DNA from: Pseudomonadota bacterium
GTDB lineage: Bacteria > Pseudomonadota > Alphaproteobacteria > UBA1280 > UBA12223
Direction of reading: 5' to 3'
Length of the DNA stretch: 23,258 nt
NCBI GenBank assembly: GCA_002937495.1
Contig: PTJW01000004.1
Location: 1-23,258, forward strand
The notes below the pieces were generated by a model that did no database searches, had not been told where the DNA came from, and saw nothing but the letters and a program-made list of their open reading frames with translations. Of the stretch, positions 15,085-22,484 are shown piece by piece. Numbering within the stretch: position 1 is the stretch's first letter; each line of letters opens with the position of its first letter. Both the position numbers and the translations under genes were made by a program.

Positions 15085-16956
15085 GTGAATTATACAGCTG
15101 AATTTGATGTTATTATTGTTGGTGCTGGTCATGCTGGTTCAGAAGCCGCTGCAGCAGCTGCAAGAGCAGGTTCTAAAACATTACTATTAACAGGTAACCT
15201 TGACACTATCGGACAGATGTCATGTAACCCAGCTATTGGTGGTTTAGCAAAAGGCCACTTAGTTAGAGAGATTGATGCTTTAGATGGTATCATGGGTAGA
15301 ATGACTGATAAGGCAGGTATTCAATTTAGAATGTTAAACGCATCTAAAGGTCCAGCTGTGCGTGGTCCTAGAGCTCAAGCAGATAGATTTAAATACAGAG
15401 AGTATGTTCGTCAAGAACTTGAGAATACACCAAACCTAACAATCAAGCAGTCATTAGTAGAAGACTTAGTAGTAGAAAATGATGAAGTAGTAGGTGTTAT
15501 TACTGCTGCTGGTTGGTCATTTAAAGCTAAAGCTGTTGTTATTACTACAGGTACATTTTTATCAGGCTTAATTCACATTGGTGAAAATAAACAAAAAGCT
15601 GGCCGTGCTGGCGAGCCTGCTGCATACAAACTATCAGAAAGCTTAGCAAAGTATGAGCTTAAACTAGGTAGATTAAAAACAGGTACTCCTCCAAGACTTG
15701 ATGGTAGAACTATTGATTTTTCACAATTAGAAATTCAACCTGGTGATGATGATGCTCAAGGCTTCTCATTTATGACAAAAGAACTTACACAAGAACAACT
15801 ACCTTGTTATACAACATATACAAACCAAGATGTTCATGAAGTTATTAGAGCTAACTTAGATAGAGCTCCTATGTATTCAGGTCAAATTAATTCAGTTGGT
15901 CCAAGATACTGCCCATCTATTGAAGATAAAGTAGTTAGATTTGCTGAAAAAGATGCACACCAAATTTTCTTAGAACCAGAAGGTGCAGACTCTATTGAAT
16001 ACTACCCAAATGGAATTTCAACAAGTTTACCTATTGATGTTCAAATGGCAATTATTAAAAACATTAAAGGTTTAGAAAATGCAGAAATTTTAAGACCTGG
16101 TTATGCTATTGAGTATGATTATGTAGATCCTACAGAGTTAACACATACTTTAGAAACAAAGAAAATTAAAAGCTTATTCTTAGCTGGTCAGATTAACGGT
16201 ACTACAGGTTATGAAGAAGCAGCAGCTCAAGGTTTAATGGCTGGTTTAAACGCAGCATTTAAATCTCAAGGTAAAGCAGACTTTATTTTAGATAGAGCAG
16301 ATGCATACATTGGTGTATTAATTGATGACTTAGTAACAAAAGGTACATCTGAGCCATACAGAATGTTCACATCAAGAGCAGAATATAGACTTATCTTAAG
16401 AGCAGATAATGCAGACCTAAGGCTTACTCCAAAAGCTATGGAAAGAGAATTTTGTAATGAAGATAGAGTAGAAGTATATACTCAAAGATTAGATGACTTA
16501 GAAAAAGCTAAAGAATTTACAAATACTTGGAAGATTAAAGTGGGTACAGAGCAAGCAAAAGCGATTGCTGAGGCTTCTGGAGGCATGAAAGAGAGTATTA
16601 CTGTGTTTAATGCATTAAAACGCCCTCAAATTAGCTTAAATATGCTTTTAGAGCTTATTCCAGAGTTAAATGACTATTCTATGCAGGCTTTACAAGAAAT
16701 TGAGACACTTGCTCATTATGATGGTTACCTACAGCGTCAAGAAGATGATATTAAGCAATTTAGAGAATCAGCAAATATAAGAATTCCTGAAGGTTTTGTA
16801 TTTGATGATGTTCAAGGTTTATCAAATGAAGTTAAGCAAAAACTAAACACTTTCCGTCCTGCTACAATTGCAGCAGCAGGTAATATTAGTGGTATTACTC
16901 CAACTTCATTAAGTGCAATTTTAATTTATATGAAAAAACATAGTATAATTGTATAA
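15085..16956 (+). CDS. mnmG: tRNA uridine-5-carboxymethylaminomethyl modification enzyme, FAD subunit
   Basis: MnmG (GidA) works with MnmE to add the cmnm5 group to U34 of several tRNAs, using FAD, NADH, folate and glycine. The N-terminal FAD-binding motif is VGAGHAG. CNPAIGGLAKGHLVREIDALDG and GRLKTGTPPRLDG are family signatures, and TSRAEYRL and the helical C-terminal MnmE-binding domain follow. I choose GTG at 15085 because AGGA lies five bases upstream and it gives the usual short N-terminus; an in-frame TTG at 15067 adds six residues. At 623 residues it has the normal length. mnmE is not in the window, and rsmG, usually the next gene, is displaced by a chemoreceptor. Confidence 0.96.
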   Translation: MNYTAEFDVIIVGAGHAGSEAAAAAARAGSKTLLLTGNLDTIGQMSCNPAIGGLAKGHLVREIDALDGIMGRMTDKAGIQFRMLNASKGPAVRGPRAQADRFKYREYVRQELENTPNLTIKQSLVEDLVVENDEVVGVITAAGWSFKAKAVVITTGTFLSGLIHIGENKQKAGRAGEPAAYKLSESLAKYELKLGRLKTGTPPRLDGRTIDFSQLEIQPGDDDAQGFSFMTKELTQEQLPCYTTYTNQDVHEVIRANLDRAPMYSGQINSVGPRYCPSIEDKVVRFAEKDAHQIFLEPEGADSIEYYPNGISTSLPIDVQMAIIKNIKGLENAEILRPGYAIEYDYVDPTELTHTLETKKIKSLFLAGQINGTTGYEEAAAQGLMAGLNAAFKSQGKADFILDRADAYIGVLIDDLVTKGTSEPYRMFTSRAEYRLILRADNADLRLTPKAMEREFCNEDRVEVYTQRLDDLEKAKEFTNTWKIKVGTEQAKAIAEASGGMKESITVFNALKRPQISLNMLLELIPELNDYSMQALQEIETLAHYDGYLQRQEDDIKQFRESANIRIPEGFVFDDVQGLSNEVKQKLNTFRPATIAAAGNISGITPTSLSAILIYMKKHSIIV

Positions 16957-16981
16957 TAGTTTTATTTTTAATTGAAAACTT

Positions 16982-17011
16982 AAAAGATTATTTATTAAAG
17001 TAATCTTTTTT
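16982..17011 (+). terminator. mnmG terminator
   Basis: AAAAGATTA (16982-16990) pairs with TAATCTTTT (17001-17009) over a ten-base loop, followed by more T. It separates mnmG from the following chemoreceptor. Confidence 0.8.
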
Positions 17012-17104
17012 TTTGTTTTTGTTGAAAAATATATATAAAAAGAGTTATACTGTTAATCAGAAAATGTCAATAATAATAAAATAATAAAAATAAGGATGTC
17101 TTAA

Positions 17105-18127
17105 ATGGGCTTATTTTCATATAAGAAGGAAATAGAACAGCTGTCTTCTACATTAGAATTAAAAGAAGATAGAATTAAAACTTTATCTAAAGAATCAGAA
17201 GAGCATCAAGATCTTTTAAATACAGTATTAAAAGGTTCTGAATTTTTAGAAATCACTAGAGGTTCAATGCAGAAAGGTTCTGAAAGTAGTATAGATACTG
17301 AAAGAAAGATTGTAAATTCTGGCAGTGTATTAACTCAGGTAGTTTCTTCTATGGATGAACTATTTAAGTCAATCGTATCAATTCAAGAAAAATCAGATAA
17401 TTCATGTAGGAATTTAGATGCAATAAATAACGGATTAGCAACTATTCAAGGCCTTACAAATGATATTAATAAAGTATCTGAACAAACTAACTTACTTGCT
17501 TTAAATGCATCTATTGAGGCTGCAAGAGCAGGAGAGGCTGGTCGAGGTTTCTCTGTTGTAGCACAAGAAGTTAAAAAACTAGCAGGGGAAGCTAAAGAAG
17601 TATCTGAAAATATTAAGAAACTAACAGAAACTTTCACAAACGATATTGAGCTTATGACTCAACAAAGTAAAAGCATTAATGATGAGTGTGACAATATCTC
17701 TTTAGTATCTGAAAGAGTTAAAGTTACTATTAATGAAATTATCGAGCTTTCAACTATTACATCTGATTCGGTTAAAAATAATGCTAAAGAAGGCTTCTTA
17801 AACCTTGTAAGGCTTGATCATGCAATCTGGAAACTAGGTATTTATAATAAGATTGCCAATAATGATTTAGATCCATCGACTGTAGTTTCACATCACAACT
17901 GTCGTTTAGGTAAATGGTACTATCAAGGTGAAGGTCTAGAAAGTTATTCACAGCTTAAGAGTTATAAAGATTTAGAGAAGCCGCATGCTGATGTTCATAC
18001 TTATGGTAAACTAGCTATTGAAGAAATTGCAGCAGGTAATATTGATAAAGGCTTAGATATGCTTCATAAAATGGAAGATGCATCACTTGCTGTTATAGGA
18101 AAATTAGCAGACTTAGAAAGCCACTAA
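17105..18127 (+). CDS. Soluble methyl-accepting chemotaxis protein with zinc-binding CZB domain (TlpD-like)
   Basis: This 340-residue chemoreceptor lacks any transmembrane helix, so it acts in the cytoplasm. The N-terminus (about 1-45) is a charged coiled coil. The signalling hairpin tip is SEQTNLLALNASIEAARAGE (125-144), the conserved CheA/CheW contact site. The C-terminal CZB domain (about 232-335) carries likely zinc ligands His239, His263 or His264, Cys266 (HHNCRLGKWYY) and a His at 294 or 298. This is the architecture of Helicobacter TlpD, which senses oxidants through the zinc-bound Cys. AAGGAT precedes the ATG. The gene sits between mnmG and rsmG with terminators on both sides, so it is probably an insertion with its own promoter. 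No other chemotaxis gene is in the window. Confidence 0.92.
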   Translation: MGLFSYKKEIEQLSSTLELKEDRIKTLSKESEEHQDLLNTVLKGSEFLEITRGSMQKGSESSIDTERKIVNSGSVLTQVVSSMDELFKSIVSIQEKSDNSCRNLDAINNGLATIQGLTNDINKVSEQTNLLALNASIEAARAGEAGRGFSVVAQEVKKLAGEAKEVSENIKKLTETFTNDIELMTQQSKSINDECDNISLVSERVKVTINEIIELSTITSDSVKNNAKEGFLNLVRLDHAIWKLGIYNKIANNDLDPSTVVSHHNCRLGKWYYQGEGLESYSQLKSYKDLEKPHADVHTYGKLAIEEIAAGNIDKGLDMLHKMEDASLAVIGKLADLESH

Positions 18128-18160
18128 AGATTTGCTATTTTGCTTTAAATATATTATTCT

Positions 18161-18190
18161 AAGGGGAGTTAAACAACTCCCTTTAATTTT
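18161..18190 (+). terminator. Chemoreceptor gene terminator
   Basis: AAGGGGAGTT (18161-18170) pairs with AACTCCCTTT-type sequence (18175-18184) over an AAAC loop, with one G-T pair, then TAATTTTT. It ends a few bases before the rsmG ribosome binding site, so rsmG depends on read-through or a promoter within this short gap. Confidence 0.8.
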
Positions 18191-18201
18191 TGAGGAAAGA
18201 C

Positions 18202-18828
18202 ATGGAAAATATTAATTTAATTAAAGATAAATTAGCAGAAATTAACTTAGAGCTTAATGATGAAAAATTAGGCAAACTACAGCGTTATGTAGAGCTTATT
18301 GAAAAGTGGAATAAAACATATAATTTAGTTGGTAAGTCAACACTAGAAGAGATTTACTCTAGACATGTTTTAGACTCACTACAGCTTATCCAATTTATCG
18401 ATATAGACAACTTAAAAGAGCGTAAGATTTTAGATTTTGGTTCAGGTGCAGGTATGCCATCTGTTATGTTAGCTATTGTTTTAGATGATGTTCAGATCAC
18501 TGCATGCGAGAGAATTGGTAAGAAATGCCAATTTTTAAACCAAGTTAGAAGAGAGTTAGCACTTACTAACTATACAGTGGTTCAAGATGATGTTAGAAAT
18601 ATCAATGATATATTTGATCTTATCACATGCCGTGCCGTAGCTTCAATGCAAGATATTTTTGAGCTAACAAGCCCTGTAAAGCAAGAAAAACAGCCATATT
18701 TACTGCCTAAAGGTACTAATTATTTAGAAGAAATTAAACAAGCAAATGATGCTGGTTTTAACTTTGAATATACAGTTGATAAAAGCATTGTTAATGATGA
18801 ATCAGTAGTTTTAAGTTTAACTTTATAG
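18202..18828 (+). CDS. rsmG: 16S rRNA (guanine-527-N7) methyltransferase
   Basis: RsmG (GidB) methylates N7 of G527 in 16S rRNA using S-adenosylmethionine. The family N-terminal segment KWNKTYNLVG is followed by the RHVLDSL motif and the SAM-binding loop LDFGSGAGMPSVMLAI. ACERIGKKCQFL, QDDVRN and the TCRAVA motif then follow. At 208 residues it is normal in size. The ATG at 18202 has GAGG six bases upstream and is preferred to an in-frame TTG at 18190. In most alphaproteobacteria it directly follows mnmG; here 1.2 kb with a chemoreceptor gene intervenes. The chemoreceptor terminator is immediately upstream. Confidence 0.94.
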   Translation: MENINLIKDKLAEINLELNDEKLGKLQRYVELIEKWNKTYNLVGKSTLEEIYSRHVLDSLQLIQFIDIDNLKERKILDFGSGAGMPSVMLAIVLDDVQITACERIGKKCQFLNQVRRELALTNYTVVQDDVRNINDIFDLITCRAVASMQDIFELTSPVKQEKQPYLLPKGTNYLEEIKQANDAGFNFEYTVDKSIVNDESVVLSLTL

Positions 18829-18860
18829 TTGTTTCTTAAAAATACTAAGAATAAGGGGAT

Positions 18861-19439
18861 ATTGATAAAAAAGGTGCAGTGTTTGGACTTGATGCTAGGA
18901 TAGCATTATCTGTTATATCAGGTGCGTCTTTATATAGTGCAATACAAGAGTCTAAAACTACAAAAAATCTAGCTAATTTTACTGAGTTATCTAAAGCTTG
19001 GGAACAGTATTTATTAGATATAGGTGTAACACTTCCAAAAGATTCAGGCGACTTATTAAAAGCTAAAAACTTAGTATCAAATATAGATAATAAAAGTGGT
19101 TGGAGTGGTCCATGAATCTCATATACTGCAACATCAGGTTATGTGTTAGATCATCCAGAGTACTTGGATATTCACTTTTTTCAAGCACTAAAAACTGAAA
19201 ATTGGGGTGATACTACAACTTGGACATCTGCCGGAGCTGGTGAAGTTTGCTCAGTAGGTGATGATAATTGTAGTGTATGGATTCAATTTACTAAAGTGCC
19301 AGGTTTAGCAATTGCTGAATCTTTAGATGAAAAGCTAGATGGTGGTGATGGATACTCAAAAGGCAACTTTAGAGTAATTACAAATCAGACATCTCCAAAT
19401 TATTATATTTACCATGTGGCTTCAATTGGAAATTTATAA
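18861..19439 (+). pseudogene. Broken paralogue of the pseudopilin-like gene
   Basis: The frame reads IDKKGAVFGLDARIAL, against MLNKKGAMFGLDARIAL in the intact gene at 76-663. Three lesions are visible. The expected start codon position is GAT/ATT instead of ATG and sits only a few bases after AAGGGG. Six residues (AIFGAL) are missing from the membrane helix. A TGA at 19113-19115 follows WSGP, where the intact copy continues with Tyr after WNGP. Beyond the stop the frame continues to 19439 with the matching Cys pair (VCSVGDDNC) and the C-terminal KLDGGDGYSKGNFRVI, similar to the intact copy. A GTG at 18879 could restart translation but would omit the basic N-terminus. The long uninterrupted remainder suggests recent decay. 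Confidence 0.8.
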
Positions 19440-19486
19440 AATTAGAATTTAGAGTATAAATGTACAAAAAATTAAAAAAACAGCAA

Positions 19487-19520
19487 AAATACCGTGAAAA
19501 TAATTTCACGGTATTTTTTT
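19487..19520 (+). terminator. Terminator after the pseudopilin pseudogene
   Basis: A 13-bp stem (19487-19499 with 19504-19516, core ACCGTGAAA/TTTCACGGT) with a four-base loop runs into seven T. It is the most stable hairpin in the window. Its core GTGAAAATAATTTCAC differs by one base from the palindrome at 9336-9351. Confidence 0.9.
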
Positions 19521-19870
19521 ATTTAGGTTTAAATTTAAGATAATATATCAACTTTATTAAAATTTTATGAGTATGTTATATTTTGTATATTTTTTTAAAA
19601 AATAAAGTAATAATATATATAATCTTATAGGTTGTATATTGTAATTATTTTAAGATTAAATTAAATACTTTATTATACCTATATTTAAAAATATAATAGG
19701 GTAGCTTTTTGTAAAAAATTATGCTTGTTATTATCAATAATATAGTAAATTTATCGGTTATTTTTTTAGTGCTTTATTTTTACTTAGTGTTTATGTTTGT
19801 CATTGTTAGTAAATGTTGTAAATATGTTATATGTTGTAAAAATAATATAGATAATAAATGGTATAAAAAA
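19521..19870. other. AT-rich non-coding block B
   Basis: I see no gene in about 350 bp. TATAATAGGGT is present at 19692-19702, as in block A. The block lies between the pseudogene terminator and the second copy of the palindromic repeat. It may be a decayed region or carry an untranslated RNA. Confidence 0.5.
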
Positions 19871-19896
19871 TGGGTTAGTTGTTACTAACTAACCCA
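19871..19896 (-). terminator. HIT gene terminator inside repeat B
   Basis: TGGGTTAGT (19871-19879) pairs with ACTAACCCA (19888-19896) around an eight-base loop. On the minus strand the stem is followed by TTTTTTAT. It would end the HIT transcript about 75 bases past its stop codon. Confidence 0.75.
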
Positions 19897-19960
19897 TTAA
19901 AAGTCTTTATTTGTAAAGATTATTGCGGTTATAAAGTATTAAATGTTAGTATTTACTAAC
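19872..19960. repeat. Palindromic repeat element, copy B
   Basis: It has the same order as copy A: a TTAGT/ACTAAC palindrome (19875-19893), a middle hairpin CTTTA/TAAAG (19905-19918) preceded by the shared AAAAG, and GTTAGT-ATTT-ACTAAC (19945-19960) preceded by the shared TTAAAT. Two stem pairs of the middle hairpin differ from copy A but still pair. The 12-base word GGGTTAGTTGTT occurs at 19872-19883 and again at 19970-19981, across the HIT stop codon. Confidence 0.75.
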
Positions 19961-19972
19961 TTTTAATTTGGG

Positions 19973-20323
19973 TTAGTTGTTTCTTTTGCTTAGAGGTTCA
20001 CCACCTAAGATATGGAAGTGTAAATGAGGTACTTCTTGATGAGCATTTTCACCGCTATTTGTAATAACTCTATAGCCTGTTTTATCAATGCCAAGGTCTT
20101 TTGCAATTTTATTAATACATACCATAATATGACCCATTAAATTAGCATCTTCAGTAGCAACCTCTGATAGTCTTTCTAAGTGATTTGATTTTGGAATTAC
20201 TAGTACATGAACCTTTGCGCTAGGGTTAATATCTTCAAAAGCTAGTACTAAATCATCTTCATAAACTTTATTACATGGAATTTCACCAGCTACTATTTTT
20301 GAAAAAATTGTATCTTGAGCCAT
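19973..20323 (-). CDS. HIT-family (HinT-like) nucleotide-binding hydrolase
   Basis: This 116-residue histidine triad protein should hydrolyse adenosine phosphoramidates or similar nucleotide conjugates in the cytoplasm. The catalytic motif HLHFHILGG (His100, His102, His104) is complete. TIFSKIVAGEIPCNKVYEDD and FEDINPSAKVHVLVIPK at the N-terminus are typical of the HinT branch. The ATG follows AAAGGTAAA on the minus strand. It appears to be a single-gene transcript ending in a terminator inside the palindromic repeat. The natural substrate of most HinT proteins is unsettled. Confidence 0.93.
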   Translation of the reverse strand: MAQDTIFSKIVAGEIPCNKVYEDDLVLAFEDINPSAKVHVLVIPKSNHLERLSEVATEDANLMGHIMVCINKIAKDLGIDKTGYRVITNSGENAHQEVPHLHFHILGGEPLSKRNN

Positions 20324-20513
20324 AAATTTACCTTTCTTTAATATTTTTTATTAATTACATTATAATTTGAAAATAAATTATATTCAATAAACAAATTTTT
20401 AATTATTAGTTATTAAATCTTCTTTTTTATGACTTAATAATATGTTATTATAGATTTAATTAAAAAATATCAAAAAAAATATCAAATTAATAAATAGGTT
20501 AGATTTCTAAATA

Positions 20514-21335
20514 ATGAAAAAGTCTTTATATTCTGCTGTGTTTAGCGTATTTCTAGCACTTCCTGCCTTTGCTATGGAAGTTAATGAGATAGATGTTACT
20601 GACGATCCTTATATTGGTGTAAGTATCGATTTTTCTCAATACGGACCAATGGTGTCATTAAGTAATATTACAGATAAGTTAAACCCATCTCCCGTAGTTC
20701 AAAATGTGGATAGATTAATTACAAGCTTAGCTCAATCAAAGTCAGCTAAGTCAGATTTATTTAAAAAAGATAAAAAAGTTTTAAAATATTTAAATCCAAA
20801 TAAGAAATTCACAGTAAAAAGAGTATTAAAAACAGGTGTTTATGAAAAAGATGTGCCTGATGAATATACTACTTATATTTTAGAAGATAGTAAAGGTATG
20901 GTTTATGCGATTCCTGATTTTGAGTTAAAAGAGCTTTCTCATGTAAGCTTAACTAGCTATGAAAAAGGATTAGTAGATGAGTTTAGTAAGCAAAATAACT
21001 ATGCTAGAGTGTCAATTTATTTTAAAAAGCCAAGCTTATATAAAAATAAACAAGCACCATATTCTAAAAAAGAGCTTAACTCAGTATTTGACTTCTTCTT
21101 AGATAAAATTAAAGACTATAAGCATGATAAAGTGTTGTTATCAGAAAGAAACTTTAGGTTAAGTATGTCTATTCCAGTAGATACATTAGTATATTTAATT
21201 TCTGAATATAATAATTTATATATTGAAGATATTGAAGTTATTTCAGAGTATTCAAAGCAAGTTGAAGAGCAAGACTACAAAACTTCAAAAGTAAGATATA
21301 AAGAAAGTCCATTAAAGCAGTGGTATGATAGATAA
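20514..21335 (+). CDS. Secreted or periplasmic protein of unknown function
   Basis: A clear signal peptide (MKKSLYSAVFSVFLALPAFA, cleavage likely after residue 20) precedes about 250 residues of polar alpha/beta sequence. The mature part is rich in Lys, Asp, Ser and Tyr, has no Cys, and contains stretches such as GVYEKDVPDEYTTYILEDSKG that look like beta hairpins. I recognise no enzyme motif or known family. The start is supported by the signal peptide; TAGGTTAGA upstream is only a weak ribosome binding site. The gene stands alone, divergent from the HIT gene and convergent with folA. A role in the envelope is the most that can be inferred. Confidence 0.82.
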   Translation: MKKSLYSAVFSVFLALPAFAMEVNEIDVTDDPYIGVSIDFSQYGPMVSLSNITDKLNPSPVVQNVDRLITSLAQSKSAKSDLFKKDKKVLKYLNPNKKFTVKRVLKTGVYEKDVPDEYTTYILEDSKGMVYAIPDFELKELSHVSLTSYEKGLVDEFSKQNNYARVSIYFKKPSLYKNKQAPYSKKELNSVFDFFLDKIKDYKHDKVLLSERNFRLSMSIPVDTLVYLISEYNNLYIEDIEVISEYSKQVEEQDYKTSKVRYKESPLKQWYDR

Positions 21336-21353
21336 ATAATTTAATTATAAATA

Positions 21354-21380
21354 AAAAGCTCTCATTTATTGAGAGCTTTT
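21354..21380. terminator. Bidirectional terminator between the secreted-protein gene and folA
   Basis: AAAAGCTCTC (21354-21363) and GAGAGCTTTT (21371-21380) form a perfect 10-bp stem over a seven-base loop, with T-rich flanks on both strands. It serves the two convergent genes. Confidence 0.88.
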
Positions 21381-21381
21381 G

Positions 21382-21861
21382 TTATTTTTTAATATATGTA
21401 TTGAATGAATAGTTAAAGTCGTTTTCTTCACTATACTCTCTAACTATTTCTGTTAGTTTCCAGTCTGTTTTAGGTATTTCGGGGAAGTATGTATCACCTT
21501 TAAAAGGTTTTTCAATTTCTGTTAATAATATTGTATCAGAGTGCTTAAGGCCTTCTTCATATACTTTTGCACCGCCAATCAAAAATGCTTTATTATAGTT
21601 TTTTATATGGCAGTAGTCTAAGGCTTCTTTTATGCTTTCAAAGCAAGTGTAGCCGCTAATAGGGAATCTTGTTAGAATTATATACTCTCTGTCTTTTAGG
21701 TGTCCTGGTAGTGACTTAAATGTGTTACGACCCATAATAATAGGGTGTCCAATTGTGTGTTGTTGAAAATGTTGAAAATCTTCTTTAATACGCCAAGGTA
21801 TATCGTTTTTATTACCAATTACTCGGTTTTGCGCCATAGCAGCAATCATAATTACTTCCAT
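21382..21861 (-). CDS. folA: Dihydrofolate reductase
   Basis: FolA reduces dihydrofolate to tetrahydrofolate with NADPH in the cytoplasm. The start MEVIMIAAMAQNRVIG is typical. IPWRIKEDFQHF holds the catalytic acid (Asp28, equal to Asp27 of E. coli). GHPIIMGRNTFKSLP is the NADPH-binding segment, and FLIGGAKVYEEGL is the second nucleotide-binding loop. At 159 residues it matches the E. coli enzyme. AAGGG lies about eight bases upstream of the ATG. thyA, a common neighbour, is absent. It may share a transcript with the small membrane protein gene upstream on the minus strand (128-bp gap). Confidence 0.95.
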   Translation of the reverse strand: MEVIMIAAMAQNRVIGNKNDIPWRIKEDFQHFQQHTIGHPIIMGRNTFKSLPGHLKDREYIILTRFPISGYTCFESIKEALDYCHIKNYNKAFLIGGAKVYEEGLKHSDTILLTEIEKPFKGDTYFPEIPKTDWKLTEIVREYSEENDFNYSFNTYIKK

Positions 21862-21989
21862 ACTATAACCCTTATCTATATTTTTTTATCTGAACCTTAA
21901 ATAGTATGGCATTAATAAGTAAAAGCGGTCAATATCTAAATGACTAAACGCTTAATAAATAAGATAATATTTTTTATAGTATATTGCTA

Positions 21990-22376
21990 TTATATAGATC
22001 TTTTTAGTTCAAATTTAATTTTTGTACCTTCAAGCTCTCTAATTAGAAAATCACTATAGCTTTTTCGATGATCTTCATTTGATGTATCAAAGTTTAAGCA
22101 GGTATGATTTGGTTTATAAAAATTAACTACTTTATTGTAATATATAGTGTAATTTTCAGAGCAAATAGATACTAAAATTTTATCCTTTTTAGGTTTAAAT
22201 GATGTTTTATAGTTATATTTAATGATTTGATGTTTGTTGTTTATAACTTCAATGCTTTTAGGAATTCCATTTTCTTTAGAGAATTCTATTAAGTTTGGCA
22301 TAATAGAGTATAAGCTAATTAAAATAATAGCTGTAATAATGCTTATTATTAGTGATACTTTTATAGTTTTTATCAT
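21990..22376 (-). CDS. Small membrane-anchored protein of unknown function
   Basis: This 128-residue protein has one N-terminal hydrophobic helix (about 5-30) and a polar domain with beta-type patterning, two Cys (SICSEN and NHTCLN) and many Lys. The topology suggests a periplasmic domain anchored in the inner membrane, where the Cys pair could form a disulphide. AGAGAG precedes the ATG. It lies between the S1-domain gene and folA on the minus strand. The pnp-like gene has a terminator in front of it, so a separate promoter is likely. I recognise no family. Confidence 0.65.
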   Translation of the reverse strand: MIKTIKVSLIISIITAIILISLYSIMPNLIEFSKENGIPKSIEVINNKHQIIKYNYKTSFKPKKDKILVSICSENYTIYYNKVVNFYKPNHTCLNFDTSNEDHRKSYSDFLIRELEGTKIKFELKRSI

Positions 22377-22454
22377 TTTGTAGTCTCTCTTTTTTTATAC
22401 TTATGATTGTAGACTAAAAATACTAATAAATCAACATAATTGATAAAAGTAAAG

Positions 22455-22480
22455 AAAAGAACCCTTTTTAGGGTTCTTTT
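22455..22480 (-). terminator. Terminator of the S1-domain (pnp) gene
   Basis: AAAAGAACCC (22455-22464) and GGGTTCTTTT (22471-22480) form a perfect 10-bp stem over a six-base loop, five bases past the stop codon. T-runs flank it on both strands. Confidence 0.88.
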
Positions 22481-22484
22481 ATAA

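Noticed and set aside
17446..17637. Minus-strand frame opposite the chemoreceptor signalling tip
   Set aside because: It is the shadow of a highly conserved coding segment.
18555..18572. GTTAGCACTTACTAAC-like sequence inside rsmG
   Set aside because: It resembles the palindrome of the intergenic repeat but has one mismatch and lies in conserved coding sequence, without the hairpin or second palindrome.
19113..19115. TGA read as Trp (alternative genetic code)
   Set aside because: Conserved genes in the window use TGG for Trp with no internal TGA, and the same locus has lost its start codon and part of its membrane helix, so simple gene decay explains it.
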